From: Maea johnstoni | Taxonomy: Eukaryota > Annelida > Polychaeta > Spionida > Magelonidae | Reading direction: 5' to 3' | Length of the DNA: 64,000 bases | Assembly (NCBI GenBank): GCA_963942565.1 | Contig: CAWWDR010001070.1 | Location: 1-64,000, forward strand | Part shown: one piece after another, positions 19,296 to 31,576 of the stretch | Layout: the number at the start of each line of letters is the position of its first letter | Numbering within the stretch: the first letter of the stretch is position 1 | Made by a program: the position numbers and the translations under genes | The notes under the pieces: generated by a model | Told to the model about the DNA's origin: nothing | The model's database searches: none | Seen by the model: the letters and a program-made list of their open reading frames with translations, nothing else

Positions 19296-19749
19296 AAAAT
19301 ATGAACTGGAGTGATCACTTTCAAAGCCACTCGTCATTGAGTCAAAATAGTTTACTTGGCACGCAATAGATGGCAGCACTTAATACTCAAAACCATGATC
19401 CATTTGCCATTTCGTCTCCGTATTGACTTCCTATTAACCCCAGAAAAATGTTAATTGTGTTATGAAATTATTCATTTCTATTATTACGGAAACATAATTG
19501 GATTCATATAGAGGTGTTTCGAGCAATTTCTTTTTTGGTCACTTCTTTCTGCCATATTGCAGTGCATAGCCAGTCATAACTGGCATAGAAAACCGGACTA
19601 CCCGTCAAAAACTATCACCTAACCCTAAGTCACTGGCAGCTTTCTCACAAGCCCCAGGAAAGATTCGGACCGAACAGTGGCGAGAGACAGCAAGCAGTCA
19701 GTGGCAAGGTCTTAGACCACACAGCCATCTGAGCAGGCCTCCAATGACA

Positions 19750-20270
19750 GGGGTATGAGCCTTGTTCTGGAATGGAGCCAACTAATTATACTATAGCCAC
19801 CTTCTCCAGGTGTGAATGAATGAATGAGGGTTTGAAGGCACATCGACACACAAAGGTCATTTAGTGCCATACAATATAAACAAAAAATGGTCATTGTTGA
19901 AGAACAATGACAAAGCATATATAAATTCTATGTGAAAAAAGAAAAGAAGGAAGAGAAAAAAGAGAGCCTCAACTCCAAAGTGGACCAAGAGATCTTTTAG
20001 AAGCATGGTATCCATAGACATATCCATACATACCCCTTCTTTTACAAGGCAAGTAGGGTGCCGACCAGTTTAGGGTTCCCCGGGAGGTGCCAGCTCCTAT
20101 TGCACACCTTTGAGGAAGCCAAAAGGGTGCGCCCCTTGCATGGTTTCTGAAATGGTGCCAACTAATCATAGTAACCATCTTCTCCAGGTGTGACTCTGAA
20201 TTATGGGTATTGCATAAGAGTAGTTGGTGATCTGTTATCATGACTCCCACTTGTTGATCGGGTTACAGTG
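19750..20270. repeat. Dispersed repeat with TTTGTCATTG hairpin, left arm
   Basis: Contains TTTGTCATTG-TTCTTC-AACAATGACAAA-type hairpin (19889-19916), GGCACTAAATGACCT, and the block TTAGGGTTCCCCGGGAGGTG. Counterpart 57480-58020. Related pieces at 26250-26534, 45880-46080 and 47590-47800. No coding frame; function unknown. Confidence 0.6.
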
Positions 20271-20584
20271 CTGACATTTAATTCCTGCACTAAATGAGTG
20301 GCAGCTCGGCCAAGATACACATATCAAAAAGAAGAATTTTGCAAAATGATTTTGATAGCTGGTACTTGTTTAACCCTTCTGAATGCTCAAATGGTCTGAC
20401 AATTATAACTACAACTCATCATATTGAGTAATATATAAACATTTCTGAAGAGGGTTTGTTTAACGCGTCAAGAACACCGTTCAGGCAAATATTTCCTGTC
20501 AAATATTTCTCGGGGTATTACTTTTGAATAAAGACATGTCCAAACATCTCAGACCATGTGTACGTCCTAGGTGGGAGGAGATTT

Positions 20585-20690
20585 AAATTATTATAATGCT
20601 TGTATAAGGAATTGCTTGTATAATCCCTGATTTAAATTAGTATAATGCTTGTATAAGGAATTGCTTGTATAATCTCTGAGGGTCGTATTT
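20585..20690. repeat. Two-copy tandem repeat (ATAATGCTTGTATAAGGAAT)
   Basis: Two units of about 48 bp, also two at 56500-56590 in the right arm. Next to a dispersed repeat containing GTGCCATAAAGTTGTTG and (ATTC)n. Confidence 0.8.
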
Positions 20691-22561
20691 TTCCAGTTGC
20701 GGAGATGTGTAAGTAATAAACGCTTATAGGTGTAGAAAGAATGGGTGCGAATGAATGGATGAATAGGGGTATGAGGGCACATCTGCGCCCAAGGCCATTC
20801 AGTGCCATAAAGTTGTTGCACTTCTAACTTCTTTATCGACTTCTAACAATGACTGCATATATGACTTGACGATGAGTTACCTAGACGCGATCGGCTTCCC
20901 AGTGCGCAGCACGCTAACTGTAGGTGGTAATCAGAGTCAGTCTTAGCCACCACAGATGGCATTATACCACAGAGAAATCGCTCCTACTCATATGTCGTAA
21001 ATAACTGGATTTTGGCAGCGAGTTATTCTGCACAACAGAGCAGCCAGAAAACAGAGTCAGGCGTGATATTGAAAGCATGTATTAACTTTATGTCTGGGAA
21101 AATTATTCGGATGTTTTCGCACCCAATTAATCCCAGCCATTGTCGTTAGAGGTCAAAGCTAATTACGGCAGAGGTCACGACCTTCCATCTTGTCAGATTA
21201 GAGAGTATCGTTTCGCAGTCAGCCCTGATATTGAAACTGCAACATCATTGGCCATAACAATAACTACACCTTCCGCATGCCGGCCTGTATTTTGGCGCGC
21301 GGTCCACCCTCCACCATATTTTTCCTATGTGCTCTTATGTGCCCAGCGCCACTATCTTAAATTTCTTTCCACTCCTTTTATCACTCCTATCATCTAGCCT
21401 CGGATGTTCTCTGGATGACCTGCAGGTGTAGCGTCGTTCACGTAGACTCATGTTTGTGTTCACGTCTTATGTGCCAGCCCAAATGTGTTGTCCACTAGAA
21501 GTATTATGAATTATGATCACAATTGTTCTGTCCACAGTAAAAAACTTCCCTTCTAATCTAATTTTATGTGGTAAAGGAATTTTGGAATGAAATGTTTTAG
21601 ATGCCCAATTGAAATAACTGAATTCAAGAAAGCTTATGGACAACTGGTTAAACTGGAAGGAATCAATCCGATACTTATACGATAAAAAGTACTAAGAAAA
21701 TGACCTGGCACTGCAAGAGATACTAGTATTCGTACAAGAGGAATACAGTTTCAGGAAATGTATATGCAAATATGGATTGTACTTTGATATATCTTATTAT
21801 ATGCCTACTGCTCATTCTCTGCTGTGATTGGTCAGATCATGGTCACATGACCACCTTACAAAAGTGATATTGGGGTACAATATCACTTTCCAACACTCAA
21901 CACTCAGAGCTGTCAGGTTCATGTGCTCAATTCTCAACTTCAACTCTTAAAAAAAAAGGAAGCCACCAGAAGTGAATTGAGACAAGGAGCTCAGAAGAGT
22001 TTGGGCGCCTCGTGCAATATCATTTTTCAGAGTGCAATAAAAATTGATATTGCACTCGCCCAAGTGCCATATTTGTATAATACCATTCTAATGAATGCAT
22101 TCGAGTCTCCGCAGCGTCCTCATGCATAAGCAGGTTAGCATAATCGCCATGTAAATGTGCAGCAATGTGAAGGGCTGTCTATGGTTGTTTACCTACTGAA
22201 ACACCCTATTCCCCGCTTCGATCTCGATGCAATGTAAAGGAAAGAAGTAAGGAAGGATAGGTTTTTGATTCACTATGAAAACGGCGGCGTAGGTTTCGTG
22301 TGCAAAGAAGTTTCTTTTCTTAAGAATGTCCCATTATTATTGGAATATCATATTTTGTATACTTCTGAATACTAGTAGTATCATTTCCATCTGCAAGAAT
22401 ACAGCTTAGGTGAATACGTGTGTAGCCCAAAACATAAAGAATAAAAAACTGTGCTCTTTGCACGAGTACACAATGAACAATATAGAATTAGCTGTGGCTC
22501 TATTTTCGCCATGTAATTTATGTGATAAAGGATGGAAACCTGGCCTAAAAAACTAAGCCGC

Positions 22562-22631
22562 TGCTCCGTGTGAGGATCGAACTCACGACCTTCAGATTAT
22601 GAGACTGACGCGCTGACTGCGCTAACAAAGC
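22562..22631 (-). tRNA. tRNA-Met(CAT)-like, left arm, shortened D arm
   Basis: Matches the elongator tRNA-Met pattern: acceptor stem GCTTTGT/ACGGAGC, anticodon loop CTCATAA and an intact T arm with GTTCGATCC. The D-arm segment reads GCGCAGTCAGCGC, three bases shorter than the right-arm copy and lacking the conserved GG of the D loop, so it is probably a non-functional or decayed copy. Confidence 0.6.
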
Positions 22632-23936
22632 GGCCATGTGACGGGGAGTGATATCTTTTGCACAGATTTTCCTGAAATTGATTTAGGGAAACACAACTTT
22701 GATGAAACAGGATAAGTAAATAAAGAGTGAAAACTCTGAGACGTGCGCACCCAAGGACTAGAGAAGAAATCTTCACTATAGATGTTCAGTTGGCAGAGGT
22801 CTTTTACCAAGGTCTATTTAAGCTCAGATAAATAAAAAAGTGGATATAAAACCAGCCGATCAACCTGAAAATGCTGGCTGCGGCGAATAGCCCAAGAGTC
22901 GCGTTCTGCGCATGTTGGCGCGCAAGTTTCTCTGTAATGTAAACGATATGAGAGCACTCAGTCATTGGTCTTTGTCTTCTAGTGACGTCACACTTAGGCC
23001 AGATTTGAGACGCCTGGCATAGGGCTTCATTTTGTAGTAGTAATGTAGACCGTTCTGTGTGAATAAAATAATCAGCTTTTGCTTTTTGCTAGAGTAGTAG
23101 TAGTATGTTTATTTGCTGTAACTGCAGTTACAAAATTCATACAGTATTACATAATAGAAACAAAAATGAACCAAAATTATAATGCAAAAAAGAACAAATT
23201 AAAGTGTGTAACACAAATTCGGACTAAACCATAGAGCTTCATAAGGGAAGCAATATCTTATCTAAGGTATGTTGTTACGTTGCTATGTCACAAGCCTGAG
23301 TTGAAGAGTGTACAAAAGGTACATGAGCTGAGAAAAGTTCCTTTACATAAATATTTGAGAAACGTGAATGACCATGGTCTGAGTGTTACTAATACTGAGC
23401 TAAATGAGCAATGTGCCTGTTATAATTCCACCTAGAGAGTGTCATCACATATGTGTTTGCTCAGGATCCTCCTTAATACATACTCCTAGGGTACATACAG
23501 TCATTTTACCTGCATCAACATATTCAAACACGTGTTTGGAGATTACCCTATACCTCTTCTATTTGATAATATGTCTTTATACATCGTATAAATACATCGT
23601 ATATAGAGTGTATATGTGAAACCAGATTGATAGCAGTAACATCTTAGTCTCCTTTAAGTAAATGTGTATTTAGTTTCATGTTGATTTAGTTGTTTAGTAA
23701 GGATTACCGTTTTCCTGTTAAGTTATTTTTCAATCACATGTAACTACTACTCTTTCCATTCATATGTATTTGCAATTTTATATCTGAATATATGGTCAAT
23801 AAACATAACATACTAGTATTACATTATATAACATAACGTTCAGCTGCAGAAGCACCATAGTCAGCCCTCACAATGCATCACATTTATATGGGGGACCAGG
23901 CCAATCCACTAATGGGGATCCTAAGCGAGTTAAAAC

Positions 23937-24089
23937 ACAGGCATCTGTAACCGAAAATATACACCCATAAGATCAATAAAACGGTGATAAAAGGAGTTTC
24001 AGGTGGTCTGTCATGTTTATTTACTATATAAAGAAGTCTTCCGTTTTATTGCTCTTATGGGTCTATATTTTCGGTTACAGATGCCTGTG
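23937..24089. mobile_element. 153-bp hairpin MITE, left arm only
   Basis: Near-perfect palindrome: arms of about 45 bp starting ACAGGCATCTGTAACCGAAA on both sides of a short centre. Flanked by GTTAAAAC at 23929-23936 and 24090-24097. The right arm has one uninterrupted GTTTTAAC (49117-49124), the empty site. Confidence 0.9.
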
Positions 24090-24439
24090 GTTAAAACGTA
24101 TAAGGTGAGAGGCTATCATGCTTGGATAGATGCAGGGAGACTACATGACGAGTCAAATATGGCTAAGACATAAGAAAGCAAAGAAAGCCTTTAGGAGGGA
24201 GATTAAGAAACTCCAGCAGTAATATGATCATAAACAAATGGAAGAAATAGCGAACGATTCTGAATGCAACTATGATTTTTTCTTGCGGCAATTGAAAAAA
24301 TTACCGTAACCTGAGGAAACCTCAAGTATTAGCCCTACATGACTCCAAACGAAAAAATGTCCAAGAGACGAAACACACTTTAGTCAGCTTTGTGTTTTTA
24401 AACTAAATGAGGAAGGAATTGGGCTTTACGTCACTTTCA

Positions 24440-24722
24440 ACAGTTTAGGTCATATCACGACGAGATAGAAACCCAGAAACGAAATAAATTCCCTTCTGTT
24501 CACGAATTGTTCCAAGGGGTCTTTCAGTTGTGTAAATCCCATAGACAGTCCTCCACAACGCTGTACATCTATGTAGTAACCAGGCCAACCCACTTGGGGA
24601 TCCCGTGGAGACTCGAACCTGAGACCTCACGTTTGGGAGCCAGATATCGTAACCACTAGGCCTTGGCAGATCCCCACGAGGCCTTCGATGAAGCTCTCTA
24701 TAAACATCATTTTTGAGAGGAT
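24440..24722 (-). mobile_element. tRNA-derived SINE, left arm
   Basis: On the - strand a tRNA-like head (about 24680-24598) reads GGCCTAGTGGTTACGATATC, then CTCCCAAACGTGAGGTCTCA and a B box GGTTCGAGTCTCC, followed by a body with GGTTGGCCTGGTTACTACAT and ending near TCGTGATATGACCTAA. It interrupts the LINE relic. The inverted counterpart is at 48478-48770. Confidence 0.7.
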
Positions 24723-25037
24723 AAACTATGGTCAAAGGGAAACGGCTCGGACCGCTTCACAGAAAATGTGTTTACTAATGAGGAAGTTAGAAAAGTAATA
24801 CACAGATCAAACAATGGAAAAGCCCCAGGTCAGGATAATATCACGACTGGAAGATCCATTGTAGGCTTGTAAACAGGGTTATAGAGCAAAGTTTTTGAAC
24901 TAGAATACGTTCCAAAGAGCCTTAGACAAGGTACACAGGCACCACTCTACGAAGGAAGATCCAAAGAGCTTTAGACAAGGTATATAGGCACCACTTTACA
25001 AAGGAAGAAATGCCGATTCCCTAGACCCGAACAACTA

Positions 25038-25788
25038 TTTCTTTCTTTCTTTCTCAAATCCCTTCTCCACTTTCTGGAGTCCCGGCAGTCTCAGTTGTCA
25101 GGTTGGGCGCGTCTGTAGTCCATGCGTTCCTTTATGTCCTCAGTTGCTCGCTTCACTTCCTGTACATCCTCACTGTACAGATCTGACACCTTTAGTATTT
25201 TTTGTCCATTTGCCCATATTCCGAGCACATGGTCATGTGATCGTAGTTGTACTCTTCCCTCTTGCATAGAGGGCAGCTCATGTTTGTATTGGCCGCCTTG
25301 TAGTTTGTGGCCAGTCGAGTCATGTTCAGTCTATATTTAATAGCCAGTCTAGTCATTCTAGACTCCATTGAGTCTATATATTCCTTCTTTCCAAATATCT
25401 TTGTCTCTTAATTTCTTATTTACCTCACCTGCATTCTCTAGTTCATTCTGTATGGAAGGCCAAAGTGGAAAAAAGAGCATTTTCTAATATTAATAAATGA
25501 TTTATTAATATTAATAAATGATTCATTAATATTAATAAATCATTTATTAATATTAATAAATATTAATATTAATAAATCATTTATTAATATTAATAAATCA
25601 TTTATTAATATTAATAAATAATACCATTTATTAATATTAATAAATGATTTATCAATATTAGAAAATCATTTATTAATATTAATAAATGATTTATTAATAT
25701 TAATAAATGATTTATTAATATTAGAAAATGCTCTTTTTGTCCACTTTGGCCTTCCATAATTCTGAAGTTCATTTTGTATTTCTTTTTT
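25038..25788 (-). mobile_element. Left-arm-specific LINE 3' fragment with GAAA tail
   Basis: Absent from the right arm (site near 48220). On the - strand it reads ...RLNMTRLATNYKAANTNMSC and then PLCKREEYNYDHMTMC, the Cys/His cluster at the C terminus of many LINE ORF2 proteins, followed by a stop and a tail (GAAA)n at 25038-25055. Its upstream part is replaced by an A/T satellite foldback at 25.45-25.77 kb. Confidence 0.7.
25450..25772. repeat. Foldback of AATAAATGATTTATT satellite with unique inverted arms
   Basis: Arms CTGTATGGAAGGCCAAAGTG...GAGCATTTTCTAATATT at 25448-25492 and the reverse complement at 25712-25760 enclose about 220 bp of TTAATATTAATAAATGATTT repeats that alternate orientation and are themselves palindromic. 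Confidence 0.85.
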
Positions 25789-26534
25789 GGTATAACATGG
25801 CTAACGAACTTCTTGAGATACTGATATGGCACAGGATCAAGTTTTGGTGTAATGATAGTGGTGCTATCTCAAACGTGTAAGGGGCCTGCCTCCATTCAGA
25901 CATAACACTCCAAGACACAATTGCTGCCAATCTAAGCAGAGGTCACATTGTCTTTGCAGCATATTTTGATTTTGCAAAGGCGAAGATTGATTGCTTGTTT
26001 TTAACCACATAAGAACAATTGTAATTGAAGGGAAGCTATAGAGAATAGATCAGAAAAATAATCAGCTTTTGTCTCTAAAGTTTAGTGAGATAGACCTATT
26101 TCTTCTCCACCAGACCTGCGGTCGCGGGCGCCGTGTCTCTGCACAACTTTTCGTGTTCTACCAAAATATTACACCCTCAATCCAAAATTTTACCTCTTGA
26201 ATTAATTTTTTCTGGGTTGCAAAGGAAGCCCTACAGTAACAAATATGCTACCAATGTGACCTACCCCATAAGGGGTACACCTTATGGTGTGCAATAGGAG
26301 TTGGCTCCTACCGTGGAACCCTAAGCTGGTGGTCTCTCTGCTCACCTTATAAAAGAAGGGGGATGTGTGGATCTGTCTATGGATAACCTGCACCTGAAAT
26401 ATCCCTTGGTCCTCTTTGGATCTTAAGGCTTTGCTCTCCCTCTTTTTCTTCTTTCACTTAGAATAAGCTTGCTTTGTCATTGTTCTTCAACAATGACAAA
26501 GGACTACTTTTTGCAAAATGTTATGGCACTAAAT

Positions 26535-28082
26535 TATGGCAAGCATTCCATGCAAATAATCACTATTTACGGATATCCGAATTTCATTTACGGATATCCG
26601 AAATTCATTTACGGATATCCGAAATTCATTTATGGATATCCAAAATTCATTTACGGATATCCGTAAATAATTTCGAATATCTGAAATTCATTTTCCAATA
26701 TCCAAAAATCAGATGAATTTTGGATATCTGTAAATAAATTTTGGATATCCGTAAATGAATTTTGGATATCCGTAAATGAATTTTGGATATCCATAAATGA
26801 ATTTCGGATATCCGTAAATGAATTTCGGATATCCGTAATTCAGTTTATTTTCCGATATCCATAAATGAATTTCGGATATCCGTAAATGAATTTTGGATAT
26901 CCGAAATTCATTTACGGATATCCGAAATTCATTTACGGATATCCGAAATTCATTTACGGATATCCGAAATTCATTTACGGATATCCGAAATTCCTCTGAT
27001 TTTTGGATATTGGAAAATTGCTTCCTGCCTTCATTTACTAAAGAGTTCTATAAAAAGTAGTGCCGCTTCCTCTTAAGATATATTCTGAAGATGAATGGTA
27101 GTTTTCAAGCAAGTTAACTTTGTTTTTCCTAATTATTTCAGCATGAATGATAATGTGGGAAGACTCTCTGAGTTCTTAATTGAATTACGTCAGTTGGTGA
27201 GCAATGATGGTACTTAAGAGGAGGTGCAACCGCAAATTTCAGAATAATGACATCATACCAATTTCTAAGCCAATAGAAACGTTGCTTACATAAAACAAAA
27301 TAGTAACAAAAACAAGTTTATATTTTCATTTATTGACAAAAGAGAGTGATCAGTTCTGGCCGTCTCAACTTTCATTGAAATAAATGATAATTTTAAAGGA
27401 CAGTCTCTATGATTATTTAATCTTTTATTGGGAACTACTTCTTGTTCGTGTTATCCTACATCACACGTGGGGGAAAGTTAGGTCTGCATTCTAAACCACG
27501 TGTTTTCTACAATAATAAAATGATATGTATCTAGTCAATTTGTGTATAAAAGTGTATTAACCTTTTCATAACCCTAAAGCTAAGTCTATTTAGGAGGAGA
27601 GTAATTGAAAAATATGTCAAAACAGTTATAAATAGATGACTTAACACCTTGAATATATGTGTGGCGTATTGATACTTTGAAAATGGAATTCTCTCAAAAG
27701 GTGGAGCTGATGCAATGTTAAAATGATTTTTGGATATTGGAAATTCAGCTGATTTTCGGATATCCGTAAATGAATTATGGATATCCGTAAATGAATTATG
27801 GATATCCGTGAATGAATTTCGGATATCCGTAAATGAATTTCGGATATCCGTAAATGATTTTCGGATATCCGTAAATGAATTTCGGATATCCGTAATTCAG
27901 CTGAATTTCGGATATCCGTAAATGAATTATGGATATCCATAAATGAATTTTGGATATCCGTAAATGATATTCGGATATCTGTTAATGATTTTCGGATATA
28001 CGTAAATGATTACGGATATCCAAAATTCAGTTGAATTTCGGATATCCGTAAATAGTGATTATTTGCATGGAATGCTTGCCAT
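26535..28082. mobile_element. Foldback element with 21-bp GGATATCC satellite arrays, left arm only
   Basis: 1548 bp. The outer ends are perfect inverted repeats of more than 40 bp beginning ATGGCAAGCATTCCATGC. Inside them lie arrays of a 21-bp unit TTTACGGATATCCGAAATTC(A) with a palindromic core, at 26567-27010 and 27726-28060, the first array itself changing direction twice. The central 700 bp is unrelated. Flanked by ACTAAAT (26528-26534, 28083-28089). The right arm has the empty site (ATTTAGT, 45938-45944). It inserted into an older dispersed repeat. Confidence 0.9.
27142..27196 (+). other. Exon-like window in the centre of the foldback element
   Basis: A 55-bp stretch between a good acceptor (AATTATTTCAG) and a donor (GTGAGC), starting with ATG and reading MNDNVGRLSEFLIELRQL. 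Too short to judge; no family recognised. Confidence 0.15.
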
Positions 28083-29154
28083 ACTAAATGACCTTTGTGT
28101 GTCGATGTGCCTTAAAAACACCCAGTCATTCATTCATCCCTATGTGACCTATACACACTTGAGAATATAAGGCATATATAAATGCAATGCCCTGCATGGG
28201 AACCTTCTAGATCAAAAATGTACAGTGATGGAAGAGGAGCAAAAATAAAGAATATTGCATCTTAGCCAAACATTTCGTAAATATATATAATGCATTGTAA
28301 AGGACATAGAAAATGTTTGTCTACAATGATATTATTACTACTGACATAATTGACAGAACTACTGGGTTAGTGAATACTACCACTTCACAACTTTAAAGCT
28401 TCACTGCGGGAGAACTCCTACTCCGATTTTCGTTCTGTGAATTAATTTAAATAATCCAACATGTCCTTTAAATAACCTGTAAGTGTCATCACTTTATTTG
28501 ATAAATTGTAAGAGCGGTGCTCTCCTAAAAACGTGGCACAAAGAACTCCTCATCAAATTTCTTCAAATTAAGTTTTATGAGGATCATGAAGATTTGACCC
28601 CAGGAGCGCCCAAACATAAGTGAGTGGTAAAAGGGGATTTTCCATCCTATGTTACACATGAGGAAGTCAGTAAGATTTCTTCTAAAAAAACAACACCTCT
28701 TTGGATGCAAGAATATTGCAACCTGTATCCAACTTGATGGTTACAATATTAATACCAAGTTTGGGAGTACTTTGGGCATGCATTCCAGAACTCCTGCCAT
28801 TTGAGTTAACTTCAATACCTTAGCAATCCCTCATTGCAGGTTCAATATTGGAGCACTCATGTTTTGATATTCTGTGGTAATTGTCTTCTCTCTGCCCTTT
28901 TCTTCTTTCCTTTTTCTGCATTTGCTGTTTATAGTTTCTCTGATTTTCATTATTATTACACTTTTTTTTTTGTTTCCTGCATTTTCTTTCGTTTATTCTC
29001 CTTTTTTTAATGCTCTCTCCTATATTTAAAGCCTCATCATACTCACTCTTTCTTCCTTTTGGTATTCTGTCTTTCTCTTTCGGTATCTCTTTCATTTTTA
29101 CATTTTATCATCTCTCTTACCTGTATATATTTTTTGCATTCTCTTCTGCCTTTT

Positions 29155-29156
29155 TT

Positions 29157-29206
<50 letters not shown>
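29155..29206. repeat. (CT)n microsatellite, left arm
   Basis: The inverted counterparts are (AG)n at 45581-45600 and 46420-46470, because this block exists twice in the right arm. Other (AG)n tracts: 38638-38692 and 38805-38872. Confidence 0.9.
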
Positions 29207-29212
<6 letters not shown>

Positions 29213-30597
29213 ATCGTGCATCTCTATTTTTACTCTTCATTTCTTTCCCTACTCACTGTATTTGTTTTCTTTTGATACAAATTTGGCATTTTTTTAAATT
29301 TTGGTATCTATATTTGTACTCTCTCTCTCCTCTCTGTGCATTCAGACTTTTCTTATTTATTGTTTTTTTTTGTTCCCCTTATCTTTTATATTCTCTCTCC
29401 CTTTTTCTGTGTTGCATTTAGTATTGCATCCTATATTTTTCTTGCTTTTTATTAAATGGGTGAGGGCAGAGTAATCCTCAAAACAACTTTTAATCATGGG
29501 GTCATCGACTTTTTGAAAAGATGATGCAATTTTTGTCATGAACATCTACTCCAAAAAGGGTTTCTTTCTCCTTGCTAAATTTATCCCTACAGAGATACTG
29601 TCACTGTCTGAAATACTGGTCTGCCATGTTGAAATGATTTATTTGCAGTTAGTTACATAGGAATTATGGGGTAAAATAAAAGAATTCAAGAAACAGGGTT
29701 TTAACCCAAAATTGGTATAAGTCAGGATTGCCAAGTTTAATCTTCAATAACATTTATTTAAACTATCTAAACAATGCTCTTAATAAGTTAACAAGTGTTA
29801 GTTTTCGAACCACAGATGGTTAAGGTTTGTGAAAAATGACTTTTTTGGCAGATTTTCCTAAAAATTTAAAAAGAGTCACCCAATAAGTACCATATACATG
29901 CCCATTTTCATATTAGATATTGTTGAGCAAGGGAACCCCATTTTATACACATGATCATAAACTTTTTCAGAAAATGTGTCAAATTATCAAATTCAATAAA
30001 TACGAAAATCACTCTAGCCAAAACTTTCTCTTAGGATGCTATTTATAATAGGCAGGTATAATCATAATGGTACATATTTAATAAAAATCCGTTTTTGTAA
30101 CAAGTTCTTTTCAAAATTGGCTGTGGTATCAGGTACATTGTAACAAATTATTTCAGTTTGTCAATAAGTGTCACCGGTATAAAATGTCTTATAGAGACCT
30201 TAATGTTTCATTTTTTCTCTTTGCCCGTCATTACTGTTTTTTATTCTCCTAAGAAATTTGCTACCTGGGGGAATATATTTCCAAGGATATATTCACCCAA
30301 CCATGAATATCTCCCCCCACCCATATTGGGGATATTTCCCAGGTAATTCAACAACCCACAGGTGACAAATATTAGGAAGTTTTACTCCTCTGATGTTAAA
30401 TTTCAAAGATAATCTAAACATACTCAAATTAAAGCGATCCACACATGCACATGTTTGGGTTGGGGTGAGGGCAGATTTTTACTAGGAGAGCTTTTCAGTT
30501 GGGTCACATTTACTACACTTGGTGTGGCCATTTTCTTAGTTTGGAGCACCATGTATTTTATGAATTATTGTACTTTTGAGTATGGTCACTAAAGATT

Positions 30598-30680
30598 CTA
30601 ATCCAGCAGAGACTCGAACCTGCGACCTTACACTTGAGAGCCATGCATCGTGAAAACTTGGCCACAACGGATCCCCTCAC
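30598..30680 (-). mobile_element. tRNA-derived SINE head, left arm
   Basis: Reads on the - strand GATCCGTTGTGGCCAAGTTT, then GGCTCTCAAGTGTAAGGTC and a B box GGTTCGAGTCTCTGCTGG. Counterpart at 44030-44112 (+). Same class as the SINE at 48478 but diverged. Confidence 0.6.
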
Positions 30681-30775
30681 GATACGACCAAATTGTGAGG
30701 ATATAAGAGATTAAAAATGCATTTGCTAAGTAAAATGATATAACACCAAAAGTGATTGTGGTTCTAGCTAAATGA

Positions 30776-30848
30776 AAATAATAATAATAATATTTATAAT
30801 AATAATAATAATGATAATAATAATAATAATACTTTTCAGCGTAAACAA

Positions 30849-30883
<35 letters not shown>

Positions 30884-30903
30884 TTTCTTCTCACCATTAT
30901 TAC

Positions 30904-30964
<61 letters not shown>
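30776..30964. repeat. Opposed trinucleotide arrays, left arm
   Basis: (AAT)n, then (CTA)n at 30849-30882, then (GTA)n at 30904-30962. The last two are reverse complements and could fold back. Counterpart at 43739-43935, with different copy numbers. Confidence 0.9.
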
Positions 30965-30965
<1 letters not shown>

Positions 30966-31249
30966 GAAATCATGAAATATTTTATTTTTCTATTGATATT
31001 TTTACAATCAATACATCGATTAACTGCCTTTCTAATACTCCATTTTATTTGTTGCAATATATATTTTCACACATTCAGCCCACCTGCCAACCTGCACGTG
31101 CTCTAGGTAGATCACGTTTTTTGGGAGGAACGAATGTTCACGCAGCAAACCTGGGAACAGGGTTGCAAGTCAACGGTTATGAAAGCGAAAAATTCTGACC
31201 TCATTTAATATTACCTCCGGTCATTGAATGCACAAGCAATCCCTGCATG

Positions 31250-31576
31250 GCAGTGTGAAAATCGATACAGTCAGGAGCGGTCGGAGAGCGCTCTTGATCT
31301 TTACTGGCTGTCTAACGCACGTTTCCGACAAGTCTTACGGGCCCCACATTCATGAATCCGTGTGTCATGCGCGATCACGCGATGTCGGAAAGCACTGCTG
31401 ACACCATCTCATCATTATGTTCTAGTTCCGGGTCAGAGTTTACGGTGTTGTAACAGTGCACCAAGCCGGCACTGCTACTATACAACGGCGGCTGAGGCAG
31501 ACGCTTGTGTGTGTGTGTGTGTGAGTGAGAGAGAAAGGGTTTACACTGAGACTGGATTCGTACGAAAAACTGTAGA
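31250..31576 (+). promoter_or_regulatory. Candidate desaturase promoter and leader
   Basis: GC- and CpG-richer than its surroundings, with GCGCGATCACGCGATG and a (GT)n tract (31507-31520) shortly before the ATG at 31577; conserved almost base for base in the right arm (43134-43460). No TATA box is evident. Inferred from position only. Confidence 0.35.

Larger units (their letters stand above)
24097..26010 (+). mobile_element. Decayed LINE ORF2 (Jockey/CR1-like reverse transcriptase), left arm
   Basis: Three recognisable blocks in order: about 24165-24300, the pre-RT segment KKAFRREIKKLQQ...NYDFFLRQLKKL; about 24765-24850, FTNEEVRKVIHRSNNGKAPG; and 24895-25040 leading into 25860-25995, LQDTIAANLSRGHIVFAAYF followed by DFAKAK, matching RT domain motif A. 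It has in-frame stops and frame changes and is interrupted by a SINE (about 24.44-24.72 kb) and another LINE piece (25.04-25.79 kb). Non-LTR relic, not active. Confidence 0.75.

Noticed and set aside
25122-25340. Cys/Ser-rich + strand open frame
   Set aside because: It is antisense to the LINE ORF2 C-terminal Cys/His cluster, which is the recognisable frame.
28820-29421. Ser/Leu- and Arg/Glu-rich open frames (also 45.4-46.8 kb)
   Set aside because: Result from the (CT)n/(AG)n-rich block; no domain and not conserved in frame between arms.
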